In this document: piece after piece, positions 19,772-29,568 of the stretch
Numbering within the stretch: position 1 is the first letter of the stretch
Layout of the letters: every line of letters begins with the position of its first letter
Assembly: GCA_963790545.1 (NCBI GenBank)
Contig: CAWBPA010000021.1
Span: 248,001-312,000 of the forward strand
Reading direction: 5' to 3'
DNA length: 64,000 nucleotides
Source of the DNA: DATBJG01 sp963790545
GTDB lineage: Bacteria; Acidobacteriota; Vicinamibacteria; Vicinamibacterales; JAMQPK01
Made by a program: the position numbers and the translations under genes
The notes under the pieces: generated by a model
Database searches by the model: none
Told to the model about the DNA's origin: nothing
The model's input: the letters and a program-made list of their open reading frames with translations, nothing else

Positions 19772-20974
19772 TTACACTGCCTGCGGACTCGCCGTTTTTC
19801 TGGGCGGATTGAAAAACGGTGTTTTGACTACGGTCGCGGCAACCTGGTGACGGACCGCTTCAACCGTCACCTCAATCTTCAGCTTCTCCCCAATGCTCGC
19901 TGCCTCCGAATCGACCGTGGCCAATGCGATCAGTTTCTTGAGCACAGGCGACCACGTGGTGGACGTGGCTTTGCCCACCTGCGCTTCATGCTGATAGACG
20001 GGCACCGCGACACGCGAGGCGATAGAAGGGACCTGAGGCGGGAGTCCCATTTTTTCGAAGAGAGCCTCCACCTCGAGCCAGTCGACTTCCAGCCCGACGA
20101 TTTGCCGGCGCACGCCTTTCGCCTGCTCGTGCTCCAGAGCCGCACGACCGACAAACGGTCCCTTGTCGAACTTGACGAGCCGTCCAAGACCCAGCTCGAA
20201 CGGAGAGTATTGCTGACTGGGGATGAGCGCCCTGCGGCTGCCACAGTAGTCCACGTCGATCAGCAGCAGACCCGCTTCGATGCGCGCGATGTCGAGCGCG
20301 ATCATGCCGGCCGGACCGAGGTCGAACGCGCCGCCGACTGCCATGAGTGCATCCCAGACGCGCGTCGCCTCTTCCCAGGGCATCCAGATCTCGTAGCCGA
20401 GGTCGCCGGTATATCCGGTTCTCGAGATGTCGACCTGCACGTTGTCAATGCGTCCAGTCGTGACGCCGAAGTACTTCAATGCCGCGATGTCGGCGTCGGC
20501 GGCTCGCTGGAGGAGCGCGGCCGACGTGGGGCCCTGGACCGCAAGCGCGGCAACACGCTCAGAAATATCCTCGACCACGACATCCAGTCCGGAGGCGTTC
20601 TGCACGAACCATCGAAGGCTCGGGTCGGCGGCCGTCCATCGGTACCGGTTTTCTGCCAGCCGCGACACGGTCCCGTCGTCAATCACTTTGCCCTGCTCGT
20701 CGCACCAGGGTGTGTACATCACCTGTCCGACGCCCAGCCTCGCGACGTCGCGCGTGACCAGTCGGTCCACGAGCTTCGTGGCGTCGCGGCCGGTCACCAG
20801 GTACTTGAACAGCGGCGAGACATCAATCAGTGCGGCCGCATTCCGGATGGCGTTGTACTCGTGCTCGTGATGGGTCTCGAACACGCTGACCGTGTAATAG
20901 CCCGCCCATTCACGGTAATTCAAACTTTCGCACAGCGGCAGCGTCCGTTCGTGAAAGGCTGATCCAATTGGCAT
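19772..20974 (-). CDS. GcvT-like aminomethyltransferase family protein
   Basis: Folate-binding T-protein family, 400 residues, intact. The start is ATG 20974 (PIGSAFHERTLPLCESLNYR). GcvT landmarks: EYNAIRNAAALIDVSPLFKY, TRDVARLGVGQVMYTPWCDE, the DD pair in GKVIDDGTVSRL, VQGP(T)SAALLQ, ISRTGYTGDLGYEIW, and the C-terminal domain FDKGPFVGRAALE. Canonical GcvT transfers the aminomethyl group from the lipoyl H-protein to tetrahydrofolate. No gcvH or gcvP is nearby, and some members of this family are folate-dependent demethylases, so the methyl donor is open. It is convergent with the TPR gene and divergent from the FAD oxidoreductase at 21062. Confidence 0.85.
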   Translation of the reverse strand: MPIGSAFHERTLPLCESLNYREWAGYYTVSVFETHHEHEYNAIRNAAALIDVSPLFKYLVTGRDATKLVDRLVTRDVARLGVGQVMYTPWCDEQGKVIDDGTVSRLAENRYRWTAADPSLRWFVQNASGLDVVVEDISERVAALAVQGPTSAALLQRAADADIAALKYFGVTTGRIDNVQVDISRTGYTGDLGYEIWMPWEEATRVWDALMAVGGAFDLGPAGMIALDIARIEAGLLLIDVDYCGSRRALIPSQQYSPFELGLGRLVKFDKGPFVGRAALEHEQAKGVRRQIVGLEVDWLEVEALFEKMGLPPQVPSIASRVAVPVYQHEAQVGKATSTTWSPVLKKLIALATVDSEAASIGEKLKIEVTVEAVRHQVAATVVKTPFFNPPRKTASPQAV

Positions 20975-20992
20975 AATTTTTCCACCGGCGAT

Positions 20993-21048
20993 AAAGGGGT
21001 CGGGAGTCTTTTCGCCGCTTTATCTCCGAAAAGACTCCCGACCCCTTT
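20993..21048. repeat. 22-bp inverted repeat between divergent genes
   Basis: Arms 20993-21014 and 21027-21048 are perfect complements (core GGGGTCGGGAGTCTTTTC) around a 12-base loop. It occupies most of the 87-base gap between the gcvT-like gene and the FAD oxidoreductase. A single arm recurs at 16247. It could be an operator or a mobile palindrome. Confidence 0.85.
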
Positions 21049-21061
21049 TCGACATTATAAA

Positions 21062-22648
21062 ATGGCCGATTCAATGAAGTACGACGCAATCGTTATCGGC
21101 GGCGGACACAACGGACTGGCACATGCGGCGTATCTGGCCCGCGCCGGCCGGCGGGTCGTGGTGCTCGAGCGGCGCCATGTGCTGGGCGGCGCGGCCGTCA
21201 CCGAGGAAGTCTTCCCGGGTTTCAAATTCTCGGTGTGCTCGTACGTGGTGTCTCTGCTCAGACCGCAGATCATCCGCGAGCTCGACTTGCCAAGGCACGG
21301 CTTCGAGGTGCTCCCGCTGGACGGCACCTTCACACCCATGCCGAACGGCAACCACCTCTGGCGCGTCAACGATCACGGACGCACCAGGCGCGAGCTGCTG
21401 CGTCATTCACGGCTCGATGCTGAAGCGTACGACGAGTACGGCAAGGCCATGGTGGACATGGCTCGATTCATCAAGCCGACACTCGACGTGCGGGCGCCCG
21501 ATCCGTTCTCACTCAATTATCGGGACCTGCGAGACCTGGTGAGTTTTGGGCGGCGCTTTCAGAACCTCACCTCCGAGGCACGGTACCGTCTGATCCAGCT
21601 GATGACGATGAGCGCCGCGGACTTTCTCGATCAGTGGTTCGAGACCGACGTGTTGAAGGCGACGATGTCGGCGTCCGGCATCATCGGTACGTTTTTGGGC
21701 CCGCGTTCACCGGGCACGGCGTACGTGCTGCTCCACCACTACATGGGGGAAATCGACGGAGCGTTCCGGTCGTGGGGATTCGCCAGAGGCGGCACCGGGG
21801 CCATTTCGAACGCCATCGCGTCGGCGGCGCGCGAGGCGGGTGTCGAGATCCGCACGAGCGTGACCGTCAGCAGGATCCTCACCAAAAACGGTCGCGCCAC
21901 CGGAGTCGTGCTCGACAATGGCGATGAGATCGAAGCATCCTGGATCTCGTCGTCTGTCGATCCAAGGCTGACGTTTCTCAAGTTTCTGGAGCCGCGCGAG
22001 CTGCCGGGCGAGTTCGTGGACGAAGTCCGCCGCTATAAGTTCCGCGGCTCGTCGGGAAAGGTCAACCTCGCGCTCGCTGGGCTTCCCGACTTCACCTGCA
22101 TGCCGGGGCCGGGTGCGCATCTGCGCGGCGCCATCTCCATTTCGCCGAGCCTCGACTACATGGAACGCGCTTACGACGATGCCAAGTACGGCCGCCATTC
22201 GCGACGACCGTACATCGATGTCGTCATACCCAGCCTGACGGACCCGTCGATCGCTCCGCCTGGCAAACACGTGCTGTCCTGCTTCGTGCAGTACGCCCCG
22301 TACCACCTGCAAGACGGCACCTGGGATCAACAGCGAGAGAGTTTTGGTGACACCGTGGTCGAGACGCTGAGCGAGTACGCTCCAAACCTCAAGAGCCTGA
22401 TCCTCCATCGGCAGGTCGTGACACCGCTCGACCTGGAACGCGAATGGGGACTGAGCGAAGGGAATATCTTCCAGGGCGAGCTCGCGCTGGAACAGTTGCT
22501 GTTCCTTCGGCCCGTGCCGGGGTGGGCGCAATATCGAACACCCATCAAGAACCTGTTCATGTGCGGTTCGGCGGCACATCCCGGAGGCGGCATCATGGGC
22601 GCCCCGGGCAGGAACGCCGCGTTGGAGATCCTGGGAGAGGCTCGTTGA
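21062..22648 (+). CDS. NAD(P)/FAD-dependent oxidoreductase, phytoene-desaturase-like (copy 1)
   Basis: Intact flavoprotein of 528 residues. The N-terminal dinucleotide-binding motif is IVIGGGHNGLAHAAYLARAGRRVVVLERR. Next comes LGGAAVTEEVFPGF, and the C-terminal FAD motif is LFMCGSAAHPGGGIMGAPGRNAA. The overall pattern is that of the CrtI/PYROXD2 group rather than a true carotenoid desaturase: no other carotenoid gene is nearby. ATG 21062 and ATG 21074 are both possible; the latter lies five residues later (KYDAIVIGGG). The stop overlaps the TTG start of copy 2, so the pair is coupled. The substrate is unknown. Confidence 0.88.
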   Translation: MADSMKYDAIVIGGGHNGLAHAAYLARAGRRVVVLERRHVLGGAAVTEEVFPGFKFSVCSYVVSLLRPQIIRELDLPRHGFEVLPLDGTFTPMPNGNHLWRVNDHGRTRRELLRHSRLDAEAYDEYGKAMVDMARFIKPTLDVRAPDPFSLNYRDLRDLVSFGRRFQNLTSEARYRLIQLMTMSAADFLDQWFETDVLKATMSASGIIGTFLGPRSPGTAYVLLHHYMGEIDGAFRSWGFARGGTGAISNAIASAAREAGVEIRTSVTVSRILTKNGRATGVVLDNGDEIEASWISSSVDPRLTFLKFLEPRELPGEFVDEVRRYKFRGSSGKVNLALAGLPDFTCMPGPGAHLRGAISISPSLDYMERAYDDAKYGRHSRRPYIDVVIPSLTDPSIAPPGKHVLSCFVQYAPYHLQDGTWDQQRESFGDTVVETLSEYAPNLKSLILHRQVVTPLDLEREWGLSEGNIFQGELALEQLLFLRPVPGWAQYRTPIKNLFMCGSAAHPGGGIMGAPGRNAALEILGEAR

Positions 22649-24246
22649 CGACTTCACGCGATCCGCGTGAATCCGCGTCCACGGCAGGCGTCCACGACGT
22701 CATCGTGGTCGGTGCCGGCCACAACGGTCTCGTCGCGGCCAGCCTGCTGGCAAGAGCCGGCCTGAAGACGCTCGTGCTCGAGCGGCGCGCCATCGTTGGC
22801 GGCGCCTGCATTACCGAGGAGCTCCATCCCGGATTTCGGTGCCCCACGCTGGCGCATGCGGCGCAGCCGGCTGCCGTCGTCCTTGACGAACTTCGTCTCA
22901 GCGAGCACGGGCTCAGGCTCATTCAGCCGGATCCGTGGCTCTTTGCACCGTGTCTTGACGGTCGAAGCCTGACGCTCAGCCGCGATCCTTCTGCTTCTGC
23001 GGGAAGCATCGGACAGTTTTCCGCCCGCAGATGCGCGCGCTTATCCCGAATATCTGGTCACGGTGTCGCGTCTCACGCAGTTCATGGCCGGGATACTGGC
23101 AACACCGCCACCAGACATCGAGCACTCGTCGTACGCGGATCTCTGGTCGCTCGCAAAAATGGGGCGCCGATTCCGTGGCCTGGGCAAGAAAGACGGGTAC
23201 CGACTGCTGCGCTGGGCGCCCATGTCCGCGTCGGATTTTCTGTCGGAGTGGTTCGAGTCGGAACCGCTGCGAGCCGCGCTCGCGGGGCCGGGAATTTTCG
23301 GGACCACGGCTCGGTCCACGCTCGGCGGGCAGCACGGCCGTTTTGCTGCTCCAGCGGGCGCTTGGGGATGGAACACCACGACTCGCACAGGGCGGCCTTG
23401 GGGCGTTCACGTCTGCATTGGCATCAGCCGCTCGGGCTGCGGGCGCAGAGATCCGGCCGAACGCTGGCGTCACGCGCGTGAATGTCAAGGATGGCCGCGC
23501 CAGCGGTGTGGTTCTCGAAAACGGCGACGAGCTGCAGGCGAAGGCTGTCGTGTCGAACGCGGATCCGCGCCGGACGTTGCTCGATCTCGTGGATCCGGTC
23601 CATCTCGAGCCAGGATTCACGGATCGCATCCGCAGTTACCGGTCGAGCGGGAACCGTTGCGAAGATCAACCTCGCGTTGAGCGGGCTTCCGGCGTTTGCG
23701 GCATCCACCGCACAACAGCTCGGCGGCCGCATCCATATCGGTCCGGATCTCGACTATCTCGAACGCGCGTTCGACGCGTCGAAGTACGGCACCTGTTCGG
23801 CCCGTCCCTATCTTGATGTGACGATTCCATCGGTGACCGATCCCGGCCTTGCGCCGGAGGGCTGCCACGTCATGTCCGTCTGCGCGCAGTTCGCGCCTTA
23901 CTCGCTCCGCGGAATGGATTGGAGCGCGACTGGTCCTGCCTTTGCGGACGTCGTCATCGACACGCTGGCCCAGTACGCACCCAACCTCAAGGGCCTCATT
24001 CTGGCGCGACAGGTCATCACACCTCGAGATCTGGAGTCGGTGTACGGCCTTTCAGGCGGCCACATTTTTCACGGAGAGCTTTCGCTGGACCAGCTCTTCA
24101 CGATGCGGCCACTCATCGGCTGGGCCCGTTACCGCACGCCAATCGAGCGCCTGTATCTCTGCGGCGCCGGAACACATCCGGGCTACGGCGTGTCGGGACT
24201 GTCAGGGTTGAACGCCGCGCGCGAGATCCTCAAGGACCTGCGGTAG
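22645..24246 (+). CDS. NAD(P)/FAD-dependent oxidoreductase, phytoene-desaturase-like (copy 2), frame-broken
   Basis: Paralogue of the preceding gene, about 535 codons. TTG 22645 overlaps the upstream TGA (TTGA). Motifs: DVIVVGAGHNGLVAASLLARAG, VGGACITEELHPGF, and the C-terminal YLCGAGTHPGYGVSGLSGLNAA. The frame changes near 23020, 23300 and 23650; all pieces stay collinear with copy 1 (for example SASDFLSEWFESEPLRAALA and RPYLDVTIPSVTDPGLAPEG). Two tandem, diverged copies suggest a heterodimer or two successive oxidations; nothing in the sequence settles which. It is convergent with the DUF5916 gene, with two bases between stops. Confidence 0.87.
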
Positions 24247-24248
24247 CG

Positions 24249-26521
24249 TCAGTCCAGCAGGTCAAACATCCGGCTGATTTTGATGATGAGGCTTCGATCG
24301 GAATAGCGGGGCACGAACACGGGATCGTCGATGAGCTGCGTGTCGGTGTAGACGATGAAAAGGCCTGTGTTGGCTTGCTGCAACCATCCGAAGCGGAAAT
24401 TGCTCGACCAGATATTTGCGCGGTCATTGTATTGAATGAGACTCTGCACGAACACCCGCGGCGAGAACGAGTAAGAAATCCGGGCTCGTCCCAGGTTGGT
24501 CACGAACTGACCGCCGGGCAAATCGACATCGTTGCGGTCCCAGCTGACTTCGGTACTGAATCTCTCGCCAAACCGAACGCGGAACTGCGGGGTCAACCGC
24601 AGGCGATCGCCACCAAAGAACCCACCCACGTTCACCTGAATGCGACCCGAGACGGGAGCGCCTTCGTTGCTTTGAAGCGAGAGTTGCGTCTCTGCGTGAT
24701 CGTAGGTACCCGGAGGGACCACCACCCCGGGATAAATCGAGAAGGGTAGGATGACGCCCTCGCGGGTCAGGTTCACGCCGGTGCTGAATTCCCAGGCGTT
24801 CTTCAGCTCGAACGAGCTGTCGATGTGCCAGTAGCCTGTCTCCTGGAACCCTGAGTGGTTCCAGTACGCGCGGTAGTTGGTGTGAGGTCTGATCTCCTGG
24901 AACTTCGACATGCCTTTCGGCCGCAGGCGCGTGAACACGAGGCCTTCTATTTTGCGGAATCCTCCCGTACGGCTGAGGAAGCCCACTTCAGGATTGAAGT
25001 TCTGTCCCGTCTCCAGATAGGTCAAACTGACGCTCAGCGGCTGCGTGTCGTTCCGCGCCTGGACCTGATAGGCGTGCTGGCGACTCGAGATGCCCGGAGT
25101 GGCCGTCCGCGCCGCCCAGCCCGACACCAGCCCAGTCCTGCCGATTCCCCAGCGACCGTCAACAGCCAGCGCATGGTTATGGTCGTCTATGCCGGCCTTG
25201 TCACCCGTCGCCTGCCGGCCGACGAAGATGGCGCCAAGGCTCGACCGGTCCACGAAATCGCGACGCACGCGAGCAACCGTGAAGTTGTTTGCTGGATCTA
25301 ACCCGTCTCCGTCTCCCGTTTGCATGTTGAGGAAGCCGACGTTAACCGGACCCGCGCGGCCCGAGAGGCGGGCACCAGCGTAAATCGGTATCTCCTTTCC
25401 ATCGTCGGCAATCCCGATGCGCCGGCTGAAGAACACTTCCGCCTCGCTGGGACTTCCAACGGCAAACAACCCGGCGTTCTCGAGGAAGAACGGACGCTTC
25501 TCGGGGTAGAACAGGTTGAAGCGATCGAGGTTGATTTGCTGTTCATCGACCTCGACCTGTGCGAAGTCGGTATTGATGGTGCCGTCGAAGGTCAGGCTTG
25601 GCGTGACGCTGTACTTGACGTCGAGACCGACGTCGCCCAGGTAGTTGGTATCCGGGTCTATTGCACCTTGCTTGAGCGCCTCGCCAAGCACGTACGGCAC
25701 GAACTTGAGGTTCGGTGGTGCTGGCAGATCGAGCCCGGTGAGGGCTCCAGCGAGCGACACGCGGAACAAGTCGAATTGAATGGGCAGCGGCGCCCAGTAG
25801 GATGTTTCCTTGCGACGCCTGATCGTGCGCTGGAAGTTCACGCCCCACTCGCGGCCGGCGCCGGGCTCATAACGTAGCGTGCGCAACGGGATCGCGAACT
25901 CTGCAGACCAACCCGAATCGAGGATTGCCGTCCGTACTTCCCACGAACCATCCCAGTTCAAGTTGAACCCGCCGCCTGAGCCTGCCAGTTGACGTCCGGT
26001 TCCGCCCCCACCGCCTCCACCTCCGCCGAAGGGGCTGTTGCTGCCCTCACCGGTGAGCTGTCCGTCGTACTCTAGAGCGGCGGGATTGGTCGCAAACACG
26101 AACCCGTTCTGTCGGTCGCGGTACGTATCAAGAACAATGCGGAAACTGTCGGTATCGTCGAGCGGCGAATCACGCCGCGAGTCGGAGACTGTCAGTCCCG
26201 AAGGGTCGCGATCCCACAGGATCACGCCGAAGTAGAGCGTGTCATTGGTGTAGAGAATCCGGACCTCGGTACGCTCAGACGCGGGCTGCCCGGCGTCAGG
26301 AGCCGTTTGCCAGAAATCAACGAGCGGTGGGACGTCGCGCCAGGCCACATCCTCGGCAACGCGGCCATCCATTGTGGGACCCTCGCCGGTCCTCGACGCC
26401 CGAGCCGTGGGCGGGGCCGCGGGTGGCCCGGTCTGCGCGATTCCGATTCCGTCTGCGCGAAAACCAGGCACAACACGGCCATCGCCACCGCGGTCCAGCG
26501 ATGACCGAGAACCACGTCCAA
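24249..26521 (-). CDS. DUF5916 protein with carbohydrate-binding (CBM9-like) N-domain
   Basis: Large exported outer-membrane-type protein of about 755 residues. The signal peptide (HRWTAVAMAVLCLVFAQ) is in a neighbouring frame and joins the body after one break near 26455; TTG or GTG starts are possible at 26521 or just after. A CBM9-like domain follows (PTMDGRVAEDVAWRDV, RILYTNDTLYFGVILWDRDP, DSFRIVLDTYRDRQNG), then a Gly run (SPFGGGGGGGGGTGR) and the DUF5916 body (TDFAQVEVDEQQINLDRF, FPEKRPFFLENAGLF, FFSRRIG). The C-terminal third alternates polar and hydrophobic residues and ends in Phe-rich strands, as in a beta-barrel. The function of the family is not known. Confidence 0.88.
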
Positions 26522-27220
26522 AGTCCGAGGCGAACTCTCAAGTTAGATGCAATGGGATGGGTCGGCTCAAGGCCGTCGACTGTTGTGGACTGTTCAAGGC
26601 GCTACCGCAGGTCAACAGGTCAACAGTCAACACTGTCGGCAGTTACCGACAACTGACAGTTGACAGTTCCCACCTGGCAACTGAATCCGCGACTCCCAAC
26701 GGGCCGGTGACGGGTTCTGCAGCAACTCTGTGGGTTCATTAACGGAAGCGACGGTTGTTGCGCAAGGCTGGTTCATCCTGGAACGGAAGTTGTTACGTAT
26801 CGCTTCCCACCGACGGCTCGTCGATCGATACCATTCCTCAGCGTGGCGCTTCCACGCCTGGGGTTGGACGCCTGACGCCGATTGCTAGTGATGGCAGGTC
26901 TCAGAGGTCGACTGACGAATCGGCGAGTCATGATCATCCAGGCAATCTGCACGCTGACACCAGCATCGATCTCAATGTTCACAGGATAGTCACCAACCTG
27001 CTCGGCTGGCGGAAGACGCCAGCCAACTTGTGTTCGAAGCGGGGCTCGGTCTGAGAAGAAGTCGGTCGCCGAGCTGCGCGATCATCATCCAGCGGCCAGA
27101 GCGGCGTCCACCGGTTTTCAATTCTTCAGGTGCAGTCTGAGTTCTTCCTTACCACTTTACGTCCTGCAAACCTGACAACTGATTACTGAAAACTGACAAC
27201 TGTTTTACTATTTCCCCCAC
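26522..27220. other. Non-coding gap with short direct and inverted words
   Basis: About 700 bases with no gene I can support. The part 26575-26680 contains repeated GTCAACAG, CTGACAGTTGACAG and TACCGACAACTGAC words, and 27165-27205 has TGACAACTG twice. Between them (26730-27130) I recognise neither coding sequence nor RNA structure. It is the upstream region of both the minus-strand DUF5916 gene and the plus-strand gene at 27221. Confidence 0.6.
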
Positions 27221-28115
27221 ATGCTGGAGTACCGACACACCCAGATTGGCTGGGGACTGGTTGTCACGCTGCATTGGTGGTAGCTCGTTCCTCGTGATGG
27301 TCGCGATCGCGCGGACCTGATCGGTGGTCTGACCTGGCGCTCGTCGCGGTGGTCGATTTTTGCGTTGTTTGGAACGATGACCGTCGACGCTGGATGAGAC
27401 ACACCTCACGCTCTGGTTCGGGATCGGGGCGTTTCGAAAGAAGCATTGGCATTCAAGGAAATCCGGGCGTACCGCCCGGTTCGCAATCGCTGGTACTACG
27501 GATGGGGCATCCGGTGGTTCCCCGGAGGGTGGCTCTATAACGTCTCGGGGCTTTCTGGCGGTCGAACTGCTGCTGCACACCGGAACGCGCGTGCGGGTTG
27601 GACCGAGCGAGCCTGAGGTGCTGGTCGCTCGACTTCAGCACGTCGTCGGCAGTCGGCCACCCCTGACGACTGCCGAAATCCAGGCACAACGTCAACGTGC
27701 AAGGCGCTCGGCGATCGTGTTTGTCTTCGTGTTGGTGGCGATTCCTCTGGCCGCGGCGATACCGACCTTTTACGTGTTCACGCGGCCGCCCACCGTCATC
27801 GTGTCGCCGCAGGGATTCTCCGTGCGAAGCGGAGCCTACAGTCGAGAGATTCCGCTGGATCGCATTAACAACGTGTCACTGGAGCAGTCGCTCCCGGAAG
27901 TCCTCCGACGCACGAACGGGTTTTCCTTCCGTCGGACCCTGCGCGGGCGCTTCAGGTTGGCGGAGATGGGGGACGGGCACCTGTTTCTGGAACTCGGGAC
28001 GCCGCCGTACGTGATCGTGCGAACGAAAACAGACTATGTGATCGTGAACTTCAAGGATTCCACGCGGACGCGCCAGTTGTACGCCGATCTCGCAGCGCGC
28101 GTGCCCAAGCCCTAA
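27221..28115 (+). CDS. Membrane protein with two PH-like domains, frame-broken in the first half
   Basis: ATG 27221 opens EYRHTQIGWGLVVTL, a hydrophobic start. Several frame changes up to about 27590 are needed to follow it through TLWFGIGAFRK, then PVRNRWYYGWGIRWFPGGW, LYNVSGL, AVELLLHTGTRVRVG and EPEVLVARLQ. That half resembles a known small acidobacterial and proteobacterial membrane protein with a PH-like fold. It continues unbroken into a second unit from about 27655: a TM helix (AIVFVFVLVAIPLAAAIPTFYVF) and a further PH-like domain (VIVSPQGFSVRSGAYSREIP, LRRTNGFSF, RGRFRLAEMGDGHLFLELG). It could be one two-domain gene or two fused genes. No function is known. Confidence 0.6.
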
Positions 28116-28135
28116 GCAGGTCAAAGGAGACACCA

Positions 28136-29548
28136 ATGCGACGCTTCATCGTGGCCCTGATAACCGTGACGGCAGCGACAGCAGCGGCTCAGGTTCCACG
28201 GGAGCCCGACTGGACCGGCCTCGAGGAAGAGACGCTGCGTCATTTTCAGACGCTCGTCAGGTTCGACACGACCGATCCACCCGGGGGTGAGCGTCCTGCG
28301 GCGGAGTACCTGAAACAGATCCTCGACCGCGAAGGCATTCCGACCGAGCTCCTCGCGCTCGAGGCGCATCGGCCCAACCTCGTGGCCCGGCTGAAAGGCA
28401 ACGGAAAGAAACGGCCCCTGCTCATCATGGGGCACACCGACACGGTAAACGTCGACCCCGCGAAGTGGAAGTTTCCGCCGTTCAGCGCCACTCGAAGCGA
28501 TGGCCACATCTACGGTCGCGGGACGGTCGACGACAAGGACAACGTCGTTGCCGCGCTGATGTCGATGCTGACGTTGAAGCGGCTCAACGTGCCGCTCGAA
28601 CGTGACGTCATCTTTCTGGCGGAAGCGGGCGAAGAGGGCTCGACCCGTGTCGGCATTCAATTCATGGTGAACGAGCATTTCGCCAAGGTCGATGCAGAAT
28701 TCTGCTTCGCCGAGGGTGGCGGCATGGTCCGAGAGGGGGGTCAGGTCAAGTACGCGACGGTCCAGACGCTCGAAAAGATTCCGAGGGCGATCGAGCTGAC
28801 GGCGCGCGGGCCAGCCGGGCACGGATCTGTTCCGCTTCGGACCAACGCGGTCGCGCATCTTGCAGCGGCGGTTGCCAAGGTTGCGGCGTGGGAGCCGCCG
28901 ATCAGCCTGAACGAGACGACCGCCGGGTACTTCAAACGGTTGGCGAACATTTCTCCGCCGGAGGCCGCCGAGCGATACCGGAACGTGCTCGACCCCGACC
29001 CGAAGATTTCAGGTCCCGCCGACGAGTATCTTCTCGAGCGTGAACCACGCCTGGCGGCATTGCTGCGCCACTCGGTTTCACCAAACATCGTTCAGGCGGG
29101 CTACCGCGTCAACGTCATTCCGTCGGAGGCGAAAGCCACGTTGGATGTGCGACTGCTGCCTCACGAAAGCGATCCGGCCAAATTCCTCGAGGAGATCCGA
29201 AAGGTTGTGAACGACCCGGCGGTCGACGTCAGCTGGGCGCCGCGCGACGTGCGTCCGGGCAATCCGGCCGCCCGTCTGGACAATGAAGCGTTCACGGTCG
29301 TCGAGGCGGCTGTGGCGAAACATTACCGGGCCACCAATATCCCGACCATGAGCACCGGCGCGACGGACATGGCCTACCTCAGGGCCAAGGGGATTCAATG
29401 CTACGGCGTTGGACCCGCGACCGACGTCGAAGACGGGCCGTTGGGCTTTGGATCCCACAGTGATCAGGAGCGGATCCGGGAGGACGAGTTACATCGCTTC
29501 GTCCGCTTCCACTACGACCTGGTGTCGGGTGTGGCACGCACGAAGTGA
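28136..29548 (+). CDS. Secreted M20-family metallopeptidase
   Basis: Intact 470-residue peptidase with a cleavable signal (RRFIVALITVTAATAAAQ). ATG 28136 is preceded by AAAGGAGACACC. M20 di-zinc ligands are visible: LIMGHTDTV (His, catalytic Asp), GRGTVDDKDN (bridging Asp), AEAGEEGST (catalytic Glu and ligand Glu), the Glu in FCFAEGGG, and the C-terminal His in GFGSHSDQER. The dimerisation domain includes GPAGHGSVPL. Members include carboxypeptidases and dipeptidases that act in the periplasm. It is convergent with the PQQ gene; a GGGGTCAGACCCC palindrome separates the two stops. Confidence 0.93.
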   Translation: MRRFIVALITVTAATAAAQVPREPDWTGLEEETLRHFQTLVRFDTTDPPGGERPAAEYLKQILDREGIPTELLALEAHRPNLVARLKGNGKKRPLLIMGHTDTVNVDPAKWKFPPFSATRSDGHIYGRGTVDDKDNVVAALMSMLTLKRLNVPLERDVIFLAEAGEEGSTRVGIQFMVNEHFAKVDAEFCFAEGGGMVREGGQVKYATVQTLEKIPRAIELTARGPAGHGSVPLRTNAVAHLAAAVAKVAAWEPPISLNETTAGYFKRLANISPPEAAERYRNVLDPDPKISGPADEYLLEREPRLAALLRHSVSPNIVQAGYRVNVIPSEAKATLDVRLLPHESDPAKFLEEIRKVVNDPAVDVSWAPRDVRPGNPAARLDNEAFTVVEAAVAKHYRATNIPTMSTGATDMAYLRAKGIQCYGVGPATDVEDGPLGFGSHSDQERIREDELHRFVRFHYDLVSGVARTK

Positions 29549-29568
29549 AATGGGGTCAGACCCCATTT
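29548..29568. repeat. AAATGGGGTCAGACCCCATTT palindrome
   Basis: A palindrome with 9-base arms (AAATGGGGTC) around a single central base pair, between the convergent M20 and PQQ genes. The same core, GGGGTCTGACCCC, occurs twice at 44835-44880. Such palindromes are common REP-like elements in several phyla. Confidence 0.85.

Noticed and set aside
19706..20962. A 418-codon open frame on the plus strand opposite the GcvT-like gene
   Set aside because: It is the antisense shadow of a fully supported gene in GC-rich DNA; its translation has no domain pattern and is rich in Arg and His.
21707..22657. A 316-codon minus-strand frame inside FAD oxidoreductase copy 1
   Set aside because: Antisense shadow; the sense strand encodes an intact flavoprotein.
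26755..27054. A 99-codon plus-strand frame in the large gap
   Set aside because: No ribosome site, no recognisable motif, and atypical composition; not supported as a gene.
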